Source of the DNA: JAWKIW01 sp046331175
GTDB taxonomy: Bacteria > Actinomycetota > Acidimicrobiia > Acidimicrobiales > Acidimicrobilacustridaceae
Direction of reading: 5' to 3'
Assembly (NCBI GenBank): GCA_046331175.1
Contig: JAXLRI010000003.1
Span: 496,001 to 560,000 of the forward strand
Length of the DNA stretch: 64,000 nucleotides
The notes below the pieces were generated by a model, which made no database searches, was not told the origin of the DNA, and saw nothing but the letters and a program-made list of their open reading frames with translations. The translations under genes and the position numbers were made by a program. Below are positions 24,371-33,148 of the stretch, one piece after another (the first letter of the stretch is position 1; every line of letters starts with the position of its first letter).

Positions 24371-25558
24371 ATGACGAGGATCGTGGTGCTGGGCGGCGGT
24401 GGTGGCGTGGGGTCGATCGCGGCCCGCACGGTCGCGCTGGCCGACGACGTCGACGAGGTGGTGCTCGCCGACCTGCGGGCGGCCGATGCCGGGGCGGTGG
24501 CCACCTCGATCGGGCGGGCCGGCGTGACCGCCGTGGCGGTCGACGCCTCCGATCCCGCCAGCCTGGCCGCCGTGCTCGACGGTGCCGACGTGGCCGTGAG
24601 CTGCATCGGCCCCTTCTACCGGTTCGGGGCTCCGGTGCTGCAGGCCGCCATCGACGCCGGCGTCGACTTCGTCGACGTCTGCGACGACCTCGACGCCACG
24701 CTGGCCCAGCTCGAGCTCGACGGCGCCGCCCGAGACGCCGGCGTCTGCGCCGTCATCGGCATCGGCAACTCGCCGGGCCTGGCCAACGTCCTCACCCGCT
24801 ACTGCGCCGACCACCTGCTCGACACCGTCGAGGTGGTCGACATCATGCACATCCACGGCGGCGAGCCCGACGAGGGGCCGGCGGTGGTCAAGCACCGCAT
24901 CCACGCCATGACCAACGACGTGCCGGTGTTCGTCGACGGGGAGCTGCGCGAGGTTCGGCTGCTCGAGGAGAGCGGCGCCGAGTTCGTGGAGGAGACCGAC
25001 TTCCGCGACGTCGGCACGTTCCCCGTCTACCCCTACCCGCACCCCGAGACCATCACCCTGCCGCGGCACCTGCCCGGCCTGCGTCGCTGCACCAACCGGG
25101 GCGTGGTCTTCCCACTGGCCTACTTCGAGCGGACGATGGAGCGCGTGCGCGAGGGCGGCGACGTCGACGACATGGTGGCCGACATCCTCGCCGACCGCCC
25201 GAAGCTGCTGGCCGACGCCGGGGTCACCGGCCCCGCCGGCTGCTTGAAGATCGTCGTCGAGGGCACCCAGGACGGCGAGCCGCACGCCTACGTCTTCTCG
25301 TTGTCGTCCACCACCGAGGGGGCGGGAGAGGGCACCGGCATCCCGGCCGGCCTGGCCGCCCTGCTGGTGGCGCGGGGTGCGATCAGCGGCCCCGGCGTGC
25401 ACCCGCCCGAGGCGGCCGTCGACCCCGTGGCCATGCTCGACCTGGCCGGCGACATCGTGCGGCGCATGGGCATCGAGGGCGAGGGCGGCGGCGTGCCCAT
25501 CCACATCGAGCACCGGTTGCCCGACGGCTCGTCCGAGTCGATCGACCTCGGGCTGTAG
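24371..25558 (+). CDS. Saccharopine-dehydrogenase-like NAD(P)-binding protein
   Basis: A 395-residue protein with an N-terminal Rossmann fold (RIVVLGGGGGVGSIAAR, GxGxxG; DLR then strand-end acidic residue). Motifs IGPFYRFGAPVLQAAIDAG, DFVDVCDDLD and IGIGNSPGLANV match the saccharopine dehydrogenase/reductase family rather than aspartate-type enzymes. The C-terminal domain holds ALLVARGAISGPGVHPPEA, the usual substrate-domain end. Length ~395 fits. A GGGGGAG ribosome site precedes ATG 24371. The FGGY kinase follows after 8 nt and is probably in the same operon. The substrate cannot be read from sequence. Confidence 0.85.
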   Translation: MTRIVVLGGGGGVGSIAARTVALADDVDEVVLADLRAADAGAVATSIGRAGVTAVAVDASDPASLAAVLDGADVAVSCIGPFYRFGAPVLQAAIDAGVDFVDVCDDLDATLAQLELDGAARDAGVCAVIGIGNSPGLANVLTRYCADHLLDTVEVVDIMHIHGGEPDEGPAVVKHRIHAMTNDVPVFVDGELREVRLLEESGAEFVEETDFRDVGTFPVYPYPHPETITLPRHLPGLRRCTNRGVVFPLAYFERTMERVREGGDVDDMVADILADRPKLLADAGVTGPAGCLKIVVEGTQDGEPHAYVFSLSSTTEGAGEGTGIPAGLAALLVARGAISGPGVHPPEAAVDPVAMLDLAGDIVRRMGIEGEGGGVPIHIEHRLPDGSSESIDLGL

Positions 25559-25566
25559 GGGCTGGC

Positions 25567-27096
25567 GTGCGCGCCTACGTCGGCCACGACCTCGGCACCG
25601 GCGGCGACAAGGCGGTCCTCGTGCGCGACGACGGCGAGGTGCTCGCCTCGGCCTTCGTCCCGTACGACCTGCACTACCCGGGCCACAACCAGGTCGAGCA
25701 GGACCCCGAGGACTACTGGGCGGCGGTCGGCGAGGCCACGCGGCGGGTGGTGGCCGAGGCCGGCTGCGACCCGGCCGACGTGGCCGGCGTGGGCTTCGCC
25801 GGTCAGATGCTCACCATGGTCCCCCTCGACGCCCGGGGCGAGCCGGTGCGCCCGGCCATCTCGTGGCTCGACAGCCGCGCCGAGGTCCAGGCCCGGCGCA
25901 TGTCGCGCCGCCTCGGCGGCGACCGGGTGATCATGGCCGTGGCCGGAGCGGTGCCGTCGGGCAAGGACGTCATCTGCAAGATCGGGTGGTTGCGGGCCAA
26001 CGAGCCCGACACCTTCGCCCGGGTCGCCGCCTTCTGCGACGCCACCGGCTTCCTCGTGGCCCGGGCCACCGGCGAGCTGCTGGCCGACGACACCGCAGCG
26101 GGGGGCACCGGCGTGCTCAACCGCAAGACCCGCCAGTGGGACAAGCTGCTCGCCGCCCTCACGCGGGTGCCCCTTGGCAAGATGCCGCCCATCCGCGCCT
26201 GCGCCGACGTGGTGGGCGGCCTGCGGTCGGCGGCGGCCGAGCACCTGGGGCTGCCCACCGGGACGCCGGTCATCGCCGGTCTGGGTGACGTGCCCGCCGC
26301 CGTGGTCGGCTCCGGGGCGCTGGAGGTGGGCGACGCCCACATCTGCCTCGGCACGTCGGGCTGGCTGTGCGTCACCACCGCCGAGGCCAAGGACCTCGGC
26401 CGCAACGGGGTGTTCGCCCTCCCCGCCGCCGACCCCGACGCCTTCGCCATGGTCGGCGAGATGGAGACCGCGGGGGAGTGCCTCGACTGGCTGGCCGAGC
26501 ACGTGGGCGCCGGTGAGGCCGCCGCCGCCGACACCGGCTCCATCGACGCCACCGTGCACGAGCGGCTGCTGGCGCTGGCCGCCGACGTGCCCGCCGGCTG
26601 CGACGGCCTGTTGTTCGCGCCGTGGATGTTCGGCGAGCGGGCGCCCGTCACCGACACCACGCTGCGGGGCGCCTTCGTCAACCTGTCGCTCGATCACGGG
26701 CGCGGCCACCTCGTGCGGGCCGTGCTGGAGGGCGTGGCCCACAACCTGCGCTGGCTGCTCGACGTGTACGCCAAGGCCGGCCACCCGTGCCCGGTGCTGC
26801 GCTCGATCGGCGGCGGGTCGCGCTCGGACCTGTGGTTGCAGATCGTCGCCGATGTGACCGGCCGCCGGGTCGAGGCCGTCGTCCGGCCCCAGGACGCCGG
26901 CGCCGTCGGGGCCGCCCTGACGGTGGCCGTCGGCCTCGGCGACCTTTCCGACTACGCCGCCATCAAGTCCCTGCGCGCCACCGACCGCACCTTCACCCCC
27001 GACCCGTCCACCGCCGCCGTCCACGAGCGACAGCACCAGGCCTTCCGCTGTGCGTACCCGGGGCTGTCGCGCGTCGGCCGCATGCTCAACCGCTGA
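25567..27096 (+). CDS. FGGY-family carbohydrate kinase (xylulokinase-like)
   Basis: A 509-residue FGGY kinase, expected to phosphorylate a pentulose or a related polyol in the cytosol. N-terminal DLGTGGDKAVLV is the first ATP-fold phosphate motif; GFAGQM and PAISWLDSRAEVQ are substrate-site segments, and CLGTSGWLCVTT is the second phosphate motif. The FGGY signature regions read FAPWMFGERAPVTDTTLRG and LRSIGGGSRSDLWLQI. The GTG start is 8 nt behind the dehydrogenase stop. Together with the dehydrogenase-like protein it may make a sugar-alcohol catabolic pair; the substrate is unassigned. Confidence 0.9.
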   Translation: MRAYVGHDLGTGGDKAVLVRDDGEVLASAFVPYDLHYPGHNQVEQDPEDYWAAVGEATRRVVAEAGCDPADVAGVGFAGQMLTMVPLDARGEPVRPAISWLDSRAEVQARRMSRRLGGDRVIMAVAGAVPSGKDVICKIGWLRANEPDTFARVAAFCDATGFLVARATGELLADDTAAGGTGVLNRKTRQWDKLLAALTRVPLGKMPPIRACADVVGGLRSAAAEHLGLPTGTPVIAGLGDVPAAVVGSGALEVGDAHICLGTSGWLCVTTAEAKDLGRNGVFALPAADPDAFAMVGEMETAGECLDWLAEHVGAGEAAAADTGSIDATVHERLLALAADVPAGCDGLLFAPWMFGERAPVTDTTLRGAFVNLSLDHGRGHLVRAVLEGVAHNLRWLLDVYAKAGHPCPVLRSIGGGSRSDLWLQIVADVTGRRVEAVVRPQDAGAVGAALTVAVGLGDLSDYAAIKSLRATDRTFTPDPSTAAVHERQHQAFRCAYPGLSRVGRMLNR

Positions 27097-27181
27097 CCGC
27101 GCCGATCTGACCGCGCCGATCTGACCTCGCCGACCCGCCACCGCTGACCTCGTAGACCTCGCTGACCGAAAGGACGCCGCC

Positions 27182-28060
27182 GTGCGCTTCACCTTCGCCG
27201 AGTCGATGACCGACCCCAGCTACTACCTGCCCCTGGCCCAGGCCTGCGAGGACGCCGGCTGGGACTCGTTCCTCGTGCCCGACAGCATCTGCTACCCCGA
27301 AGTGTCCGACTCGACGTACCCGTACACGCCCGACGGCAACCGCGAGTTCCTCGAGGACAAGCCGTTCCTCGAGCCCTTCTCGCTGATCCCCGCCATGGGT
27401 GCCGTCACCGAGACGCTGCGCTTCACCACCTTCGTGGTCAAGCTGCCCATCCGCCACCCGGTGCTGGTCGCCAAGCAGGCCGCCACCGTGGCCGTCATGA
27501 CCGGCAACCGGTTCGGCTTCGGCGTCGGCCTCAGCCCCTGGCCCGAGGACTACGAGATCTGCGACGTGCCGTGGGAGCGGCGGGGCAAGCGCATGGACGA
27601 GATGATCGAGATCATCAAGGGGCTCACCGCCGGCGGCTACCACGAGCACCACGGCGAGATCTTCGACGTCCCGTCGATCAAGATCTGCCCGGTCCCCACC
27701 GAGCCGCTGCCCATCCTCATCGGCGGCCACGCCGACGTCGCCCTGCGCCGGGCCGCCCGCCTCTGCGACGGGTGGATGCACGCCGGGTCCGAGCCCGAGC
27801 GGCTCCCGGCCATGATCGATCGGTTGCACGAGCTGCGCCGTGAGTACGGCCGCGAGGACGAGCCGTTCGAGATCCACGTGATCTCCCTCGACGGCTACTC
27901 CGCCGACGGCTGCAAGCGCCTCGAGGAGCTGGGCGTCACCGACGTGATCGTCGGCTTCCGCGACGCCTACCAGGTGCCCCAGGACACCGAGCCGCTGCAG
28001 GCCAAGGTCGACGCCCTGCGGATGTTCGGCGACACCGTCATCGCCGAGGTGAAGGGGTAG
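27182..28060 (+). CDS. LLM-class flavin/F420-dependent oxidoreductase
   Basis: A 292-residue TIM-barrel oxidoreductase of the luciferase-like monooxygenase class, probably F420-dependent by comparison with actinobacterial relatives. Motifs: RFTFAESMTDPSYYLPLAQA, FGFGVGLSPWPEDYEI, IIKGLTAGGYHEHHGEIFD, ILIGGHADVALRRAARLCDG. Length is typical. GTG 27182 follows GAAAGG by 8 nt. Two 14-nt repeats (CCGCGCCGATCTGA) occur upstream at 27097-27124. Its 3' end overlaps the convergent FAD gene by 23 bp. Confidence 0.85.
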   Translation: MRFTFAESMTDPSYYLPLAQACEDAGWDSFLVPDSICYPEVSDSTYPYTPDGNREFLEDKPFLEPFSLIPAMGAVTETLRFTTFVVKLPIRHPVLVAKQAATVAVMTGNRFGFGVGLSPWPEDYEICDVPWERRGKRMDEMIEIIKGLTAGGYHEHHGEIFDVPSIKICPVPTEPLPILIGGHADVALRRAARLCDGWMHAGSEPERLPAMIDRLHELRREYGREDEPFEIHVISLDGYSADGCKRLEELGVTDVIVGFRDAYQVPQDTEPLQAKVDALRMFGDTVIAEVKG

Positions 28061-29510
28061 CGGCGGCGACCGCCGCCTCGCCGGCCCGCCGGCCGAAGTA
28101 GCTGCCGTCGGCCAGCGACAGGCCGCTGGCGTAGCCGTGGGCGGCCAGCCCCGACGTGGTGCGCCCGGCCGCGAACAGGCCGGCGATGGCCCGGCCGTCG
28201 GGGTCGAGGACCTCGCCGTCGAGGCCGGTGCGCAGGCCGCCCAGGGTGAACGTGGCGTAGAAGGCCGACTGCGTGCGCAGGTCGTAGGCACCGAGGGCAC
28301 CGCTGAGCGGCCGCACGAACTCGGCCGCCTTGTGGAACAGCGGGTCCTCGCCGTGCTCGGCGTGGCGGTTGTACAGGGCGAGGGTGGCCACGAGCGATCC
28401 GTCGGGCAGGCCCATCTCGGCCTCGAGCTCCTCGACCGTCTCGCACACCCACGCCGCCTGGAAGCCGGCCCGGTTCACCTCGTAGAGCTCCTCGTCGACG
28501 ACGAGGTACATCTCGCCGTCCTGGTGGAGCAGCGCCTCCTGGCCGACGCGGCCGTAGTACGTGTCCTCGTTGATGAACCGCTGGCCGCGGCCGTTGACGA
28601 GGATCCCGCCCACCAGCTTCCGGGGCGGCGTGATGGGCACGGCGCACTCGGCCGCGTCCATGTGGGCGGTGTCGGCGCCGACGGCCACGGCCATGGCGAT
28701 GCCCCGGCCGTCGTCGAAGTCGGTGCCGAGCCGCAGGTTGCAGCGGGCCAGCAGCGGCTGGTGGCGGGCCACCATCTCGTCGTTGCGCACGAAGCCGCCG
28801 GCGCACAGGACCACGCCGCCGCGCGCCCGCACGGCGAGGTCGCGCCCCTCGCGGCGCGCCACGATGCCCACGACCCGGCCGTCGTCGTCGACCACCAGTC
28901 GGCGGGCGTGGGTGTCGGGCCGCACCCGGACCGGCGTGGCGGCCACCGCGTCGAGGAGGCACTGCATCAAGAACCCGCCGGCGGCGTGGCGGTGCCGGGG
29001 CTTGTGGCCGCGTGGCGCGGGGGGAGCGATGCGGTCGAAGGGCCAGGCGTCCTCGCCGCCGCTGTAGACGAGGGCGTCGTCGGTGGGCGGCTCGATGCCG
29101 GGTTCGGGGTGGAACCCGGCCTTGAACGGGACGCCGTGGTCGACCAGCCAGTGGTAGTGCTCGACGCTGTCGTCGCAGAAGCGGCGCAGCTTGGCCTCGT
29201 CGGGGCCGGGACCGGTGGCGGCCACGAGGAAGTCGTACATGGCGTCGGCGGTGTCGGTGAACCCGCACGCCTCCTGGATGGGCGTGCCTCCCCCGAGGTA
29301 GATGAGACCGCCCGACTGGGCCGACAGGCCACCGCCGCCACCGGCGGCCTCCAGCACGACGACGTCGGCGTCGGTCCCGGCTTCGACGGCGGCCAGGGCC
29401 GTGCAGGCCCCGGCGATGCCCAGCCCGACCACGACCACGTCGGCCTCGTCGTCCCACGCGCCCACGGCGCGGGCGGGGAGGGGGCGGGTGGTGTCGGCCT
29501 CGTCGCTCAC
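28038..29510 (-). CDS. FAD-dependent dehydrogenase, KstD/fumarate-reductase-like
   Basis: A 490-residue flavoprotein of the fumarate-reductase/3-ketosteroid-Δ1-dehydrogenase superfamily. The FAD motif is VVVVGLGIAGACTALAA (residues 25-41); further FAD contacts are GLSAQSGGLIYLGGG and the C-terminal GLFAAGRTTSGLAAHGY. The substrate domain contains GGFVRNDEMVARHQPLL and SAFYATFTLGGLRT. Whether it acts on steroids is an inference supported by the KstR-like palindrome at 29537. The start GTG 29510 is set by TAGGCT 8 nt upstream. It diverges from the SDR. Confidence 0.8.
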   Translation of the reverse strand: MSDEADTTRPLPARAVGAWDDEADVVVVGLGIAGACTALAAVEAGTDADVVVLEAAGGGGGLSAQSGGLIYLGGGTPIQEACGFTDTADAMYDFLVAATGPGPDEAKLRRFCDDSVEHYHWLVDHGVPFKAGFHPEPGIEPPTDDALVYSGGEDAWPFDRIAPPAPRGHKPRHRHAAGGFLMQCLLDAVAATPVRVRPDTHARRLVVDDDGRVVGIVARREGRDLAVRARGGVVLCAGGFVRNDEMVARHQPLLARCNLRLGTDFDDGRGIAMAVAVGADTAHMDAAECAVPITPPRKLVGGILVNGRGQRFINEDTYYGRVGQEALLHQDGEMYLVVDEELYEVNRAGFQAAWVCETVEELEAEMGLPDGSLVATLALYNRHAEHGEDPLFHKAAEFVRPLSGALGAYDLRTQSAFYATFTLGGLRTGLDGEVLDPDGRAIAGLFAAGRTTSGLAAHGYASGLSLADGSYFGRRAGEAAVAAATPSPRR

Positions 29511-29518
29511 GGCGCCGC

Positions 29519-29524
29519 AGCCTA
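29519..29524 (-). promoter_or_regulatory. -10 element for the FAD dehydrogenase gene
   Basis: TAGGCT on the minus strand, 8 nt before GTG 29510. Confidence 0.6.
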
Positions 29525-29536
29525 GGGCGGCGTCCG

Positions 29537-29548
29537 AGAACGCGTTCT
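29537..29548. promoter_or_regulatory. KstR-like palindromic operator
   Basis: AGAACGCGTTCT is a perfect 12-bp palindrome inside a divergent promoter. It fits the KstR-type pattern (AAC-N2-GTT core with flanking A/T at one end). KstR controls cholesterol/lipid catabolism genes in mycobacteria. The regulator itself is not in the window. Confidence 0.5.
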
Positions 29549-29575
29549 ACCCGGCGGTGTGCCAGCATCGGCGCC

Positions 29576-30358
29576 GTGCTCGAACGCTTCTCGCTCTCCG
29601 ACAAGGTCGTCCTCGTCACCGGTGCCGGCCGCGGCATCGGCGCCGCCACCGCCCGGGCCGCCGCCGAGGCCGGCGCCGACGTGGCGCTGTGCGCTCGCAC
29701 CGTCGAGAACCTCGACGAGGTGGCCGCCGACGTGCGGGCCGCCGGCCGGCAGGCGCTGGTGTTCCCCGCCGACGTCAACGACCTCGAGCAGCTGGCCGCC
29801 TTCGTCGACGCCTCGGTCGCCGAGCTCGGTGGCGTCGACGTGGTGGTGAACAACGCCGGCGGCACCATGCCCCGCCCGTTCCTCGACACCAGCCCCGGCT
29901 TCCTCGAGCGATCGTTCCACTTCAACGTCACCACCGCCTTCGCCCTCACCAAGGCGGCCACGCCGCACCTGCTCGAGCGCCGGGGGAGCGTGGTCAACAT
30001 CTCCTCGGCCATCGGCCGCCTGCGCGACCGCGGCTTCGTCGCCTACGGCACGGCCAAGGCCGCGCTCACCCACATGACCCGGCTGCTGGCCGCCGACCTG
30101 GCGCCCAGGGTGCGGGTCAACGCCATCGCCGTCGGCTCCACCGCCACCTCGGCGCTGGAGGTGGTGCTCGAGAACGACGAGCTGCACGACGAGATGGTCC
30201 GCCGCACGCCGCTGCAGCGGCTGGGCGATCCGTCCGACATCGCGCTGGGGGCCATCTTCCTGGCGTCGCCGGCGTCGTCGTGGATCACCGGCAAGGTCCT
30301 CGAGATCGACGGCGGCCTCGAGGAGGCCAACCTCGCCCTCGGGCTGCCCGACCTCTGA
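29576..30358 (+). CDS. Short-chain dehydrogenase/reductase
   Basis: A 260-residue SDR, NAD(P)-dependent, cytosolic. TGAGRGIG (residues 15-22) and NNAGG (92-96) are intact; the catalytic Ser is in NISSAIG (143/144) and the Tyr-Lys pair is YGTAK (Y157, K161). GTG start at 29576 is near a CAGCAT hexamer 7 nt upstream. It is divergent from the KstD-like flavoprotein, suggesting a shared oxidation pathway for a hydroxylated or lipid substrate. The substrate is unassigned. Confidence 0.92.
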   Translation: MLERFSLSDKVVLVTGAGRGIGAATARAAAEAGADVALCARTVENLDEVAADVRAAGRQALVFPADVNDLEQLAAFVDASVAELGGVDVVVNNAGGTMPRPFLDTSPGFLERSFHFNVTTAFALTKAATPHLLERRGSVVNISSAIGRLRDRGFVAYGTAKAALTHMTRLLAADLAPRVRVNAIAVGSTATSALEVVLENDELHDEMVRRTPLQRLGDPSDIALGAIFLASPASSWITGKVLEIDGGLEEANLALGLPDL

Positions 30359-30379
30359 CCGGGAGCCCGTCGCCCGCGG

Positions 30380-31204
30380 TCAGCCGATGAGGGGCCGACG
30401 ACCGTCGGCCATCCGGTCGGCGGCGGCCTGCATGGCGTCGTGCACCCGGCCCGCCAGGGCGGCTGCGTCCTCGCCGGGCTTGGCCTCGATGGGGTCGAGC
30501 ACGGCGACGGTGAGCTTGGTCGGCAGCGGCAGGTACGGCAGCAGGCCGACCAGTCCGGCGTTGAGGCCCCACGGGACCGACACGGTGATCGGGAACGTCT
30601 TGTTGCGCAACGAGCGGTCGAGGCCGAGGCGCCGGGCGATGCCCTGGCCGTCGCTCAGCACCAACAGTGATTCGCCGGCGCCGACCACGACGACCGGGAC
30701 GATGGGCACGCCCTGCTCGATGGCGAGGCGGGCGAAGCCGGTGCGGCCGGCGAACTTCACCCGGTTGCGCTCGGGCCAGGGCTTGGCCGCCTCGACGTCG
30801 CCGCCGGGCAGCACGATGACGTAGCGGCCGTCGGCGAACCCGCGCCGGGCGCTCTCGGCGCCGGCCGGTTGGAAGCCGGCCGGTTCGAGCAGTGGGCCGA
30901 CGCCCATGGTCCACGCCAGCTGGTGGGTGAGGAAGACCGCCGGCTCGTCGGTGGGCACCCCCAGGCGGCGGAAGGTCTCGGCCAGGGCGAACACGTTCAG
31001 GTCGAACAGGCCGCCGAAGCCGTGGTTGGCGACCACCAGCGCCGGCGGAGGGCAGATGGTCGTCGGCGCCTCGCGGATCTCGAGCCGGGTGTAGGCGGCC
31101 ACCGCCCGCGCGGTGGAGAGCAGCCAGGCCCGCACCGCCCGGCCGCTGACGCTCAGCTCCGCCGGCAGCTCGGCCCGCTCGTCGGCCGGATCGCCGCCGG
31201 TCAC
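30380..31204 (-). CDS. Lysophospholipid/1-acyl-glycerol-phosphate acyltransferase-like protein
   Basis: A 274-residue PlsC-like acyltransferase. After an amphipathic N-terminus comes VVANHGFGGLFDLNVFAL, where H and D are separated by six residues rather than the usual four (NHx4D). Further motifs are YVIVLPGGDVEAAKPW, IVPVVVVGAGES and the Pro-rich LPYLPLPTK. It is predicted to act at the membrane on acyl-CoA or acyl-ACP and a lysolipid. Its GTG lies 19 nt after the preceding gene's stop, so it ends a three-gene minus-strand operon. Confidence 0.8.
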   Translation of the reverse strand: MTGGDPADERAELPAELSVSGRAVRAWLLSTARAVAAYTRLEIREAPTTICPPPALVVANHGFGGLFDLNVFALAETFRRLGVPTDEPAVFLTHQLAWTMGVGPLLEPAGFQPAGAESARRGFADGRYVIVLPGGDVEAAKPWPERNRVKFAGRTGFARLAIEQGVPIVPVVVVGAGESLLVLSDGQGIARRLGLDRSLRNKTFPITVSVPWGLNAGLVGLLPYLPLPTKLTVAVLDPIEAKPGEDAAALAGRVHDAMQAAADRMADGRRPLIG

Positions 31205-31223
31205 GACGCCTCGCCTTCGCGGT

Positions 31224-31841
31224 TCACGGGGCCGAACCCTCGTCGGCGGGGCCGGGCTCGATCGAGCGCTCGCGCCGGCTCAGGCCGACCACGAAGGCGA
31301 CGATGCCGACGACGAACAGGGCGCCGCCCACGACCACGGCGATGGTGAGCACGCCGGTGGAGGTGGTGGCCAGGTCGTCGTAGGGCGGGCCGACCGCCAC
31401 GCCGTCGGTGGTGGCGCCCTCGACGGCATCGACCCGCACCACGTAGCCGCCGGCGACGGGAGCGTCGAACGTGGCCAGCTGGCGCAGCTTGTCGTTGCCG
31501 CCGCTGAACGAGTCGGAGGTGCGGGCGGTGACGCTGATCGACGCACCGTCGGGTCCCTGCACCGAGACGGCCGGGGTGGTGGCGAAGCCGGTGGCGGCGC
31601 CGGTCTGGTACAGCGCCTGGGGGCCGGCGGCCAGCACGATGGTGCGGGACTCGCCCGCCGGGACGCGGGTCAGGTCACCGACGCGCGCCGCGAAGGCGCC
31701 GAAGCCGGCGACCACGCCCATGACCGCGATCAGGACGCCGAGGAACGCCACCACCGCACCGCCGATGGCGACGGGCCGGGACGGGGCCCGACGGCCCGGC
31801 GGCACCGGATCGGGGTAGCGCTTGGCGGGGTCGCTCGGCAC
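31224..31841 (-). CDS. Two-helix membrane protein with external domain
   Basis: A 205-residue membrane protein. Helix 1 near residues 27-50 (AIGGAVVAFLGVLIAVMGVV), helix 2 near 170-192 (GVLTIAVVVGGALFVVGIVA), with a ~115-residue external domain between them (IVLAAGPQALYQTGAATGFA, VSVQGPDGASISVTART, YVVRVDAVEG), mostly β-like. The C-tail is short and acidic. GTG 31841 is tentative; no ribosome site is clear. It sits between the LLM gene and the acyltransferase, all on the same strand. No family recognised. Confidence 0.6.
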   Translation of the reverse strand: MPSDPAKRYPDPVPPGRRAPSRPVAIGGAVVAFLGVLIAVMGVVAGFGAFAARVGDLTRVPAGESRTIVLAAGPQALYQTGAATGFATTPAVSVQGPDGASISVTARTSDSFSGGNDKLRQLATFDAPVAGGYVVRVDAVEGATTDGVAVGPPYDDLATTSTGVLTIAVVVGGALFVVGIVAFVVGLSRRERSIEPGPADEGSAP

Positions 31842-31894
31842 GGCGGGGTGGTGGGTGGTGCGCGGGAAGGCGACGAGCCGGGGACGGAGGCGGC

Positions 31895-33076
31895 TCAGCC
31901 GCCGGCGGCCTCGGCCTTGGCCGCCTTCTCCTCGTGGTGCTTCTGGAAGGCCGACATGATGGCGCCACCCGCCGCACCCATGTACTCGGCCCGGTTGGCC
32001 GACACCCAGTCGCGCGACTCGGTGGGGCGCTGCCCCGAGCCCTGGTAGCGGGCGAACACGTGCTGGGCGATGAGCTCGTACGAGCGCTTGGTGGCGGCCG
32101 GGTCGGCCCACTCGTGGGCCTGCAGCAGGAAGGTGCCGAAGCCGCCGTCGCTCTGCTCGACGAGGTGGTCGACGAACTCGATGAGGTCGTCGACGGTGCC
32201 CACCACGCCGGCGCCGGTCTGGTTGAGCAGCTCGGCGGGGTGCTCGTCGCTGCCCTCGGGGATCATCGGCAGGGCGGCCACCTTGCGGAAGTACTCGACG
32301 TAGGCGTCGAGGCCGTACTCGACGTCGCGGTACGCCTGCTCCTTGGTCTCGGCCACGTGCACCTGGCTGACCAGGCGCCACTGCCGCCGGTCGGCGACGT
32401 TGCCGAACTCCTCGCTGCGCTCCTCCATCACCTGCCACGACTGGCCGAGCAGGTCGATGCCGGCCCGCTGGGTGGCGCCGATGGACAGCAGCGAGCAGCC
32501 GAAGCGGCCGGCGGCCCGCGGGCCCGACGGCGAGATCATGGCGGCCACCGCGACCTCGGGATGGGGCTGCTGGTAGGGCTTCAGGTGCAGCCGGCCGTCG
32601 CGCAGCGTGAACCAATCGGACTCGTGGGTCACCGGCTCGTCGGAGCGGAAGAGCTGGAGGATGACGTCGAGGGCCTCCTCCATGCGGTCGCGCTGCACGG
32701 CGGGGTCGATGCCGAGCATGAAGGCGTCCGACGGCAGGGCGCCGGGGCCGACGCCGAGCATGATGCGGCCCCGGGTGAGGTGGTCGAGCTGCACGATGCG
32801 CTGCGCCACCATGAAGGGGTGGTGGTACGGCAGCGACACCACGCCGGTGCCGAACCGGATGTGCTTGGTCCGCTCGGCGGCGGTGGCGATGAACAGCTCG
32901 GGCGAGGCGATGATCTCGTAGCCGGCCGAGTGGTGCTCGCCGATCCAGGCCTCGTCGAAGCCGAGCCGGTCGAGGTGGGCGATCAGGTCGAGATCGCGCT
33001 CGAGGGCGAAGGTGGGGTTCTGGCCGTTCGGGTGGAACGGCGCCATGAAGATCCCGAAGCGCAGCGGCCAATCCAT
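31895..33076 (-). CDS. LLM-class flavin-dependent oxidoreductase
   Basis: A 393-residue LLM-family monooxygenase/oxidoreductase, longer than the one at 27182. RFGIFMAPFHPNGQNP, DEAWIGEHHSAGYEIIASPE, TGVVSLPYHHPFMVAQRIVQ and IMLGVGPGALPSDAF are typical of the bacterial-luciferase-like LLM subclass; MEERSEEF and EHVFARY-type helices form the later barrel. ATG 33076 lies behind AGGATGGGG and is preferred to the upstream in-frame start. The promoter region shares the palindrome at 33097-33112 with the divergent lipase gene. Confidence 0.88.
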   Translation of the reverse strand: MDWPLRFGIFMAPFHPNGQNPTFALERDLDLIAHLDRLGFDEAWIGEHHSAGYEIIASPELFIATAAERTKHIRFGTGVVSLPYHHPFMVAQRIVQLDHLTRGRIMLGVGPGALPSDAFMLGIDPAVQRDRMEEALDVILQLFRSDEPVTHESDWFTLRDGRLHLKPYQQPHPEVAVAAMISPSGPRAAGRFGCSLLSIGATQRAGIDLLGQSWQVMEERSEEFGNVADRRQWRLVSQVHVAETKEQAYRDVEYGLDAYVEYFRKVAALPMIPEGSDEHPAELLNQTGAGVVGTVDDLIEFVDHLVEQSDGGFGTFLLQAHEWADPAATKRSYELIAQHVFARYQGSGQRPTESRDWVSANRAEYMGAAGGAIMSAFQKHHEEKAAKAEAAGG

Positions 33077-33096
33077 GCCCCATCCTGACACGGTTC

Positions 33097-33112
33097 TTGA
33101 CCGATCGGTCAA
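33097..33112. promoter_or_regulatory. 16-bp palindromic operator
   Basis: TTGACCGATCGGTCAA is a perfect palindrome between two divergent genes, ending one base before the lipase -10. It resembles binding sites of TetR-family regulators. No TetR gene is adjacent, so the regulator is distal. Confidence 0.75.
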
Positions 33113-33113
33113 C

Positions 33114-33119
33114 TACCGT
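33114..33119 (+). promoter_or_regulatory. -10 element for the DUF3089 gene
   Basis: TACCGT, immediately downstream of the operator; the 5' leader is about 25-30 nt and ends in a GGGGGAGG ribosome site. Confidence 0.5.
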
Positions 33120-33148
33120 GCGAGGGCACGACCGAGGGGGAGGACCAC

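Noticed and set aside
20917..25513. Very long open frames opposite gcvP and the β-CASP gene
   Set aside because: They are antisense or out-of-frame shadows of gcvP and neighbours, caused by the scarcity of stop codons at this GC level; their proteins are Arg/Gly/Pro/His-rich without any domain.
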